DNA of 12,282 nt from Acidobacteriota bacterium (GTDB lineage Bacteria > Acidobacteriota > Terriglobia > Bryobacterales > JACQDG01), in the NCBI GenBank assembly GCA_016201185.1, contig JACQDG010000282.1, positions 1-12,282 of the forward strand. The letters run 5' to 3'. The stretch's first letter is position 1; every line of letters begins with the position of its first letter. The notes below the pieces were generated by a model. That model ran no database searches and was not told the origin of the DNA. It saw only the letters and a program-made list of their open reading frames with translations. The translations under genes and the position numbers were made by a program. Below are positions 7,473 through 12,282 of this stretch, piece by piece.

Positions 7473-8667
7473 GCTCTTGCCGCTGGAGCTCCAGCAGGTT
7501 CTAAACATCGCCGTGGAGAAGGTGAGCACCAACCTAGGAGCGGCTTTTGGCTCGATCGCCCTTCTCTCTCCCGACCGCCGCACGCTGCAAATCAAGGCAG
7601 TATACAACCTGGCCCCTGATTACGCGGAACGCATTAACCGCACGGCGCCCATTCCGGCCGACAACTCCTCCATCGCCGGCCGGGCAGTGGAGGCGCGCCG
7701 CCCCTGCGCCGTAAGCGATGTGATGACTGATCCGATCTTTACCCCCTGGAGAGAGGTGGCCGGGCAAGAGGGGTATCGCTCGCTAATCTGCGCGCCACTC
7801 ATCGTCGGGGCCGATGCGGTCGGCACGCTGAACCAGTACCTGGCCGAACCACACCATTTCTCGTCCCACGAAGTGCGCCTGTTGACCGTCGTCTCCCAGC
7901 AGGTCTGCCTGGCCATCGAGCGCGCCCACCTTTATGAGGAGCTGAAGCGGCAGACGGAACTGGCCCGGTCGGCCAGCGAAAGAAAGAGCCGCTTTTGCGC
8001 CGACATGAGCAACGAGCTGCGGACCCCGCTAACAGCCATCATCGGCTTCGCGGAGCTGCTGCTCGAGCACTCCGGGCCGCTTGACGACGTGCAGGCGCGC
8101 CAAGTGCGGATGATTCTGTCGAGCGCCCAACACCTGTCGCTGCTGCTCAACGACGCCCTGGATCTTTCCAGGATCGAGGCCGGCAAGATGGAGTGCGCGG
8201 TCGAGCGCGTGGACGCCGGCCAGGTCGTTTTGGAGGCGATGCGGATGATGACACCCCTGGCCGAAGCCAAAGGCCTGCAATTGGAATGGGAAGGGCCGGA
8301 AAAACCGCTCGTGCTGCGTTGCGACCGGCAAAAGTGCAAGCAGATCCTGGTGAACCTGATCTCGAACGCCGTCAAGTTCACCGCCCGCGGGGGGATCCGC
8401 GTTCGCGGAGGGCGGAACCCGGCCGATCCCAAGATGGGGCTGATCAGCGTGGCCGACACCGGCATCGGGATCCGGCCCGAGGACTTGCCCCGCCTGTTTC
8501 AGGAATTTCAACAGTTGGAGACGCCGCTCGGAGAAAACGACCGCGGCAGCGGTCTGGGCCTGTCGCTGAGTCGCCGGATGGCGCGCCTGATGGGCGGCGA
8601 CATCGAGGTGGAGAGCCGGTATCGCCAGGGCAGTACGTTCACCCTGAAGCTGGAAGCCGTGCCCTGA
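7405..8667 (+). CDS. GAF sensor histidine kinase with Asn in place of the phospho-acceptor His, 420 aa
   Basis: Cytosolic (no membrane segment or signal peptide) sensor protein. Domains: a short coiled-coil start (6-20), a GAF domain (about 20-175), a linker coiled coil (175-195), a dimerisation/phosphotransfer region (about 196-262) and an HATPase_c domain (about 305-420). ATP-site motifs are intact: N-box QILVNLISNAVKFT (313-326), G1 DTGIGI (351-356) and G2 GSGLGLSL (381-388). The H-box reads FCADMSNELRTPL, so residue 203 (AAC, 8011-8013) is Asn where the family has the phosphorylated His. The next Glu and the rest of the box are conserved. Autophosphorylation in the usual way should therefore fail, although ATP binding looks possible. 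The start ATG 7405 has a weak GGGG-type Shine-Dalgarno and keeps the helix before the GAF domain. The receiver-HATPase gene follows after 82 bases. Confidence 0.9.
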   Translation: MPRQGLEERVEELAVVAEVASAMLLPLELQQVLNIAVEKVSTNLGAAFGSIALLSPDRRTLQIKAVYNLAPDYAERINRTAPIPADNSSIAGRAVEARRPCAVSDVMTDPIFTPWREVAGQEGYRSLICAPLIVGADAVGTLNQYLAEPHHFSSHEVRLLTVVSQQVCLAIERAHLYEELKRQTELARSASERKSRFCADMSNELRTPLTAIIGFAELLLEHSGPLDDVQARQVRMILSSAQHLSLLLNDALDLSRIEAGKMECAVERVDAGQVVLEAMRMMTPLAEAKGLQLEWEGPEKPLVLRCDRQKCKQILVNLISNAVKFTARGGIRVRGGRNPADPKMGLISVADTGIGIRPEDLPRLFQEFQQLETPLGENDRGSGLGLSLSRRMARLMGGDIEVESRYRQGSTFTLKLEAVP

Positions 8668-8700
8668 ATTTGGCCCGGCGGTTGGGGTTCCGGCGAAGTT

Positions 8701-8730
8701 TTGCGCCCGCCCCACTGATCGTGTTAAGCT
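8701..8730 (+). promoter_or_regulatory. Putative promoter for the receiver-HATPase / dehydratase / rhamnosidase unit
   Basis: TTGCGC (8701-8706), 18 bases, then TAAGCT (8725-8730) preceded by TG-T, an extended -10. The predicted start near 8737 leaves a leader of about 13 bases to ATG 8750. The -35 match is weak (three of six). Inference. Confidence 0.3.
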
Positions 8731-8749
8731 CCTCGCCGCGTCCCTATTC

Positions 8750-9604
8750 ATGTCCGAGCTCAAAACCATCCTCATTGTGGACGATGATCCCACGGTTCAC
8801 CACTTGCTGGCCGCTGTGCTGGCGCCTCATGACTGGCGAATTGAAAGCGCTTTTGACGGCCTGGAAGCGCTGCAACGCGTGGAGACCTTCCCTTACGACC
8901 TGGTGTTGACCGACGTGCACCTGCCGGGCCTGGATGGCCTGGAACTGCTGGCTCGCATACGCCAGTTGCGTCCGGAGACCAAAGTGATGGTGATGACCGC
9001 CGACAGCACTCCGGACCACATCATCCGCTCCACCCGCGAGCAGGCCTTCAGCTATTTCAGCAAGCCGTTTTCGCCCAGCGCGGTGGCCGAAATGATCGCC
9101 AGGGCTTTCTCCACCCCCGCCTGGCAGGACGACATCGAGGTGCTCTCGGCGCGGCCGGAGTGGTTTACGCTGCGGGTGCGGTGCAGGCCGGAGACCGCCG
9201 ACCGGCTGGTGCAATTCCTGCGGGAAATGAAGATGGACCTGCCCGAGCAGGAGCGGGAGGACATGGCCGCCGCCTTTCGTGAGCTGCTGATGAACGCCAT
9301 CGAGCACGGCGGCGGCTCCGATCCGAACAAGCGCGTCCGGGTGGCCTACGTGCGGACCAGCCGGGCCATTCTTTACTACATCCAGGACCCGGGCAAAGGC
9401 TTTTCTTTCCAGAACATTCCACACGCGGCCGTCTCGAACCCGCCCGAGGCGCCGTTTGAGCACGTGGCCGTGCGGGCCGAGCTCGGCCTGCGGCCAGGCG
9501 GGTTCGGCATCCTGCTGGCAGGGAAGCTTGTGGATGAACTGATCTACAACGAGAAAGGCAACGAAGTGCTGCTGATCAAGTACCTGAACCACGAAACCAA
9601 GTGA
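8750..9604 (+). CDS. Response regulator receiver fused to an HATPase (RsbW-like) domain, 284 aa
   Basis: Cytosolic signalling protein. The receiver domain (about 5-122) has the acidic pocket D11-D13, phospho-acceptor D55 (LTDVHLPG), T83 (VMTAD) and K105 (FSKPF), so it should accept phosphate. A linker leads to a C-terminal HATPase_c domain (about 135-280) of the anti-sigma-factor kinase type: N-box FRELLMNAIEHGG (176-188), G1 DPGKGF (213-218) and G2 RPGGFGILLAGKLVDEL (248-264). There is no dimerisation/His domain and no DNA-binding domain, so output is probably a protein partner, perhaps phosphorylation of a STAS-type antagonist or sequestration of a sigma factor; neither partner is encoded in this window. 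It follows the Asn-box kinase by 82 bases and precedes the dehydratase start by 14 bases. Confidence 0.9.
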   Translation: MSELKTILIVDDDPTVHHLLAAVLAPHDWRIESAFDGLEALQRVETFPYDLVLTDVHLPGLDGLELLARIRQLRPETKVMVMTADSTPDHIIRSTREQAFSYFSKPFSPSAVAEMIARAFSTPAWQDDIEVLSARPEWFTLRVRCRPETADRLVQFLREMKMDLPEQEREDMAAAFRELLMNAIEHGGGSDPNKRVRVAYVRTSRAILYYIQDPGKGFSFQNIPHAAVSNPPEAPFEHVAVRAELGLRPGGFGILLAGKLVDELIYNEKGNEVLLIKYLNHETK

Positions 9605-9613
9605 GGGAGGAGG
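9604..9613 (+). promoter_or_regulatory. Strong Shine-Dalgarno that fixes the dehydratase start
   Basis: AGGGAGGAGG ends 5 bases before GTG 9619. An in-frame GTG at 9601 overlaps the upstream stop and lies before this site, so 9619 is the better start and gives a normal Tat signal. Confidence 0.75.
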
Positions 9614-9618
9614 CGACA

Positions 9619-10899
9619 GTGAGCAGGAAAGGCAAGCAATCCGGCGGCGTGGCGAGGAGATCCCTCTTGCAGGGCACAGCTTCGGCGCTGGGACTGGGCT
9701 CGCTGGCCGGAGGACCCGCGTCTGCCGCGTCTCCGGCGCCTCCCCAGGCCGCGCCGCAGCCGCCGGCCGGCCGCCTGCCTGGCGCGCGGGAAATCATTCG
9801 GATCACGAAGCTGGAAACCTTTCTCGTCAAGCCGCGTTGGCTGTTCCTGAAAGTGCACACGAACGCCGGCCTGGTGGGGCTGGGCGAACCGATCACGGAA
9901 GGCCGCGCGCTCACCGTGGCCCGCGCTGTTGACGAACTGGCGCCCTACCTGATCGGCAAGGACCCGAGGGTCGTCGTGCACCATTGGCAGGCCATGTACC
10001 GCCATGCTTTCTACCGCGGCGGCCCTATCCTCACCAGCGCGTTGAGCGGTGTGGAGCAGGCCCTGTGGGACCTGGCGGGCAAGTCGCTGGGCGCGCCGGT
10101 CTACCAGATGCTGGGCGGGCCGACGCGGAATCGGGTTCGCCTCTACTCCCACGCTGGAACCCCGGCGCAGATTCAGGAAGGAATGAAGCGCGGTTATACG
10201 GCCTTCAAGACCGGCGTTGCGGGGGGTCGGCCGGCCCGCATCATCGAGACCAAAGGCTTTGTGGATCGCGCCGCCGCGAACTTCGCCCGGCTGCGGGAAG
10301 CCGCCGGCCCGGAAATCGACATCGCCATTGACTTTCACGGCGCCATCAGCCCCCAGACCTCCAAGGTGCTGATCAAGGCCCTGGAGCCTTATCAGCCCAT
10401 GTTCGTCGAGGAGCCGGTGAACTGCCAGAATCACGACATCATGGCCGATCTGGCGCGCAGCACCCATCTGCCCATTGCCACCGGCGAGCGGGTCTTCACC
10501 AAGTGGGGATTTCGCGAGGTGCTCGAAAAGCACGCCGCCAGCATCCTCCAGCCCGACGTCTGCCACGCCGGCGGCATTTTTGAGGTCCGGCTGATTGCCG
10601 GCATGGCCGAGGCCTACTATGCGGCTATCGCGCCGCACAATCCGCTGGGGCCGATTTCACTTGCCGCCTGCATTCAGGTCGATGCCTCCATCCCCAACTT
10701 CCTCTGCCAGGAGCAAGTGTCTTTGGGCGAGGGCTACTTGAAGGAACCGTTCCAGCTTGTGGATGGTTACGTGAACATTCCGACCAGGCCGGGGCTGGGC
10801 ATCGAGCTCGACGACAACCTGATGGCCGACAAGATCAACCACGACTGGCGCAACCCGGAGTCCTACCACCCCGACGACGGCTCCGTGGTGGATTGGTAA
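9619..10899 (+). CDS. Tat-exported mandelate racemase/enolase-superfamily dehydratase, D-galactonate dehydratase-like, 426 aa
   Basis: Enolase-superfamily enzyme expected to dehydrate a sugar acid to a 2-keto-3-deoxy acid with Mg2+. Residues 1-39 form a twin-arginine signal (RRSLLQGTASALGLGS), then a Pro/Ala-rich linker to about 55, the capping domain and the barrel. Metal ligands and catalytic residues match DgoD in motif and spacing: D238 and H240 (AIDFHGAIS), E264 (FVEEPV), E290 (ATGERV), the PDVCHAGGI segment around 313-319, H340 (APHNPLGP) and E365. This is known family chemistry; the substrate (galactonate or another aldonate) is inferred. Bacterial relatives of this family are usually cytosolic, so export is notable; Tat-tagged versions are known from Planctomycetes and Acidobacteriota. 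It is probably cotranscribed with the receiver-HATPase gene upstream and the rhamnosidase downstream (28-base gap). Confidence 0.88.
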   Translation: MSRKGKQSGGVARRSLLQGTASALGLGSLAGGPASAASPAPPQAAPQPPAGRLPGAREIIRITKLETFLVKPRWLFLKVHTNAGLVGLGEPITEGRALTVARAVDELAPYLIGKDPRVVVHHWQAMYRHAFYRGGPILTSALSGVEQALWDLAGKSLGAPVYQMLGGPTRNRVRLYSHAGTPAQIQEGMKRGYTAFKTGVAGGRPARIIETKGFVDRAAANFARLREAAGPEIDIAIDFHGAISPQTSKVLIKALEPYQPMFVEEPVNCQNHDIMADLARSTHLPIATGERVFTKWGFREVLEKHAASILQPDVCHAGGIFEVRLIAGMAEAYYAAIAPHNPLGPISLAACIQVDASIPNFLCQEQVSLGEGYLKEPFQLVDGYVNIPTRPGLGIELDDNLMADKINHDWRNPESYHPDDGSVVDW

Positions 10900-10927
10900 T
10901 TATTGCTTTATGAGAAGAGGAACTGCC

Positions 10928-12282
10928 ATGCTTTCGAAACTTGTTCTTTGGATCGGATTCTTTACCGTGATGTTGAATGTTGCCGCCCCGCTCGCGGCGC
11001 AGCAGGCTGAAGTACCGGCGCCGGCGGGCTTGCGGGTGGAGTATTTGGTCGACCCTGTGGGGACCGACGTCGCCCAGCCCCGGTTTTCCTGGATCCTGGA
11101 GCACCCCGAGCGCGGCCAGAAGCAATCAGCTTACCAAGTGCTCGTCTCTGCTGCGCCCGCTGCCAGCGGCGGCGACCAATGGGACAGCGGCCGGGTGACC
11201 TCCGGGCAGTCCGTCAACGTGGTCTATGCGGGCAAGCCGCTCCAAAGCGGCCTAACCTATTACTGGAAGGTGCGCTACTGGGACAAGAACGGCGCGGCGA
11301 GTCCCTCGAGCGCCGTGGCGAGATTCGAGATGGGTCTGTTATCGAGCGCCGAGTGGAAAGGGAAATGGATCGGCGGGCAGAATCAGCTTCGCAAGGAATT
11401 CACGCTCAGCGGCCGGCCGGTGCGGGCCCGGGCCTATGTTACCGGGCTCGGTTACTACGAGCTGCGTCTGAATGGCAGAAAGGTCGGCAACCATGTGCTC
11501 GATCCGGCCTGGACCACTTACGACAAGCGGGTTCTTTACGCCGCTTACGACATCACGAACTTCCTGAACCAAGGCGCCAACGCCGTTGGGGTGATGCTGG
11601 GCGAGGGGTGGTACAAGTCCCGGGCGCTGCTGCTTCAAATGAACATCGAGCTCGAGGGCGGGCGGAAGGTCGAGATCAGCTCGGACGCTTCGTGGAAGGC
11701 GCACCAGGGGCCGATTCTGGCCGACAGCATCTATGACGGCGAAACCTACGATGCCCGCCTCGCAACGCCCGGCTGGGACCGGCCCGGCTACGACGATGCC
11801 GGGTGGAAAGCCGCGGCGCTGGTCGATGGCCCCAAGGGAGTACTTTCAGCGCAGATGATGCCGCCGATCCGCGTGGTGGACAACATCGTGCCGGTCAAGA
11901 TCAGCTCGCCGCGGGCCGGGGTCTACATTTTCGACATGGGGCAGAACTTCAGCGGCTGGACCCGGCTGCGGGCGCGGGGCCCGCGAGGCTCGAAGGTGAC
12001 CCTGCGGCACGCGGAATTGCTTTACGATGACGGCACACTGAACCAGGAAAACCTGCGCGCAGCCAAGGCCACTGATACTTACATCCTGCGAGGCGAAGGC
12101 GAAGAGGTCTACGAGCCTCGCTTTACTTATCACGGCTTCCGCTACGTCGAAGTGACGGGGTATCCCGGGAAGCCCGACAAGGAGGCAATTCTCGGGCGCG
12201 TCACGCATTCGGCCATGTCGCCGACGGGCACGTTCGAGTGCTCGAACCCGATGCTCAACCAGCTCCAGCACAACATCCAATG
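10928..12282 (+). CDS. Secreted alpha-L-rhamnosidase, GH78 (3' truncated by window edge)
   Basis: The frame runs open from ATG 10928 to the window end (451 complete codons), so the stop and the catalytic domain lie outside. AGAGGA (10916-10921) sits 6 bases before the ATG. The signal peptide is about residues 1-25 (MLSKLVLWIGFFTVMLNVAA). Then come an Ig/fibronectin-like domain (about 30-135; PAGLRVEYLVDPVGTD, TYYWKVRYWD), the rhamnosidase N-terminal beta-sandwich (about 145-310; GLGYYELRLNGRKVGNHVLDPAWTTY in pieces, VMLGEGWYKS), the concanavalin-like domain (about 325-430) with DMGQNFSGW (336-344) and YHGFRYVEVTGYPG, and the beginning of the six-hairpin catalytic domain (MSPTGTFECSNPMLNQLQHNI). 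It hydrolyses terminal alpha-L-rhamnose from glycans or glycosides outside the cytoplasm. The catalytic acidic residues are not visible. It is the likely partner of the exported dehydratase 28 bases upstream. Confidence 0.92.
   Translation, partial: MLSKLVLWIGFFTVMLNVAAPLAAQQAEVPAPAGLRVEYLVDPVGTDVAQPRFSWILEHPERGQKQSAYQVLVSAAPAASGGDQWDSGRVTSGQSVNVVYAGKPLQSGLTYYWKVRYWDKNGAASPSSAVARFEMGLLSSAEWKGKWIGGQNQLRKEFTLSGRPVRARAYVTGLGYYELRLNGRKVGNHVLDPAWTTYDKRVLYAAYDITNFLNQGANAVGVMLGEGWYKSRALLLQMNIELEGGRKVEISSDASWKAHQGPILADSIYDGETYDARLATPGWDRPGYDDAGWKAAALVDGPKGVLSAQMMPPIRVVDNIVPVKISSPRAGVYIFDMGQNFSGWTRLRARGPRGSKVTLRHAELLYDDGTLNQENLRAAKATDTYILRGEGEEVYEPRFTYHGFRYVEVTGYPGKPDKEAILGRVTHSAMSPTGTFECSNPMLNQLQHNIQ

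Noticed and set aside
8029..8793. 254-codon minus-strand frame opposite the kinase gene
   Set aside because: Antisense to the HATPase motifs; low-complexity translation.
9601..9618. GTG at 9601 as dehydratase start
   Set aside because: It overlaps the upstream stop and precedes the strong Shine-Dalgarno at 9604-9613, which points to GTG 9619.
9544..10638. 364-codon open frame on the minus strand opposite the dehydratase gene
   Set aside because: Mirror of a strongly conserved enolase-superfamily gene; no recognisable motif in the translation.
11179..11736. 185-codon plus-strand frame inside the rhamnosidase gene
   Set aside because: Out of frame with the open GH78 reading frame that runs from 10928 to the window end and carries all the family motifs.
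1..12282. tRNA, rRNA, CRISPR, insertion sequence, attachment site or origin
   Set aside because: No repeats with spacers, no terminal inverted repeats or transposase-like protein, and no RNA-gene-like conserved sequence were seen by reading both strands; the window is nearly all coding.

Overview
This window is GC-rich bacterial chromosome with long, tightly packed genes and no RNA genes, insertion sequences, CRISPR arrays or phage genes that I can see. The gene types suggest a soil-type member of the Acidobacteriota, of the Solibacter/Bryobacter kind: a multidomain secreted PIG-L deacetylase, a large secreted M1 peptidase, secreted CBM9-like proteins, a GAF histidine kinase beside a receiver-HATPase protein, a Tat-exported enolase-superfamily enzyme and a GH78 rhamnosidase. 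That placement is inferred from gene content, not from a marker gene.

Layout. (1) 2-4289, plus strand: the C-terminal two thirds of a PIG-L family deacetylase, cut by the left edge, then a secreted M1 metallopeptidase with a complete zinc site. (2) 4324-7472, minus strand: thiD, a small exported BON-domain protein, and a two-gene unit reading hydratase then CBM9-like protein (8 bases apart). The M1 gene and thiD converge with 34 bases between stops. (3) 7405-9604, plus strand: a GAF histidine kinase whose phospho-acceptor histidine is replaced by asparagine, then a response regulator fused to an HATPase (anti-sigma-factor-like) domain. The kinase is head to head with the hydratase gene and their annotated 5' ends overlap. 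(4) 9619-12282, plus strand: a Tat-exported galactonate-dehydratase-like enzyme of the mandelate racemase group, then an alpha-L-rhamnosidase (GH78) cut by the right edge. That last gene stays open to the window end and is easy to miss because it has no stop here.

How the genes may work together. The response regulator gene, the dehydratase and the rhamnosidase are separated by only 14 and 28 bases, so they are probably cotranscribed. That would couple a signalling output protein to release of rhamnose or related sugars from plant or microbial glycans and to sugar-acid processing outside the cytoplasm. The CBM9-like and hydratase genes on the other strand fit a carbohydrate or sugar-acid theme but are not proven to belong to it. 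thiD, the BON protein, the deacetylase and the peptidase look like unrelated neighbours.

The most notable sequence observation is the kinase: its GAF domain and ATP-binding motifs are intact, yet the H-box reads Met-Ser-Asn-Glu-Leu-Arg instead of Met-Ser-His-Glu-Leu-Arg. With an adjacent receiver-HATPase protein whose aspartate is intact, this suggests an unconventional signalling pair, or a recent inactivating change. No gene-free stretch exceeds 300 bases; the longest gaps are 5629-5766 (a perfect hairpin and a possible promoter), 8668-8749 (a possible promoter) and 5176-5256 (a possible promoter).
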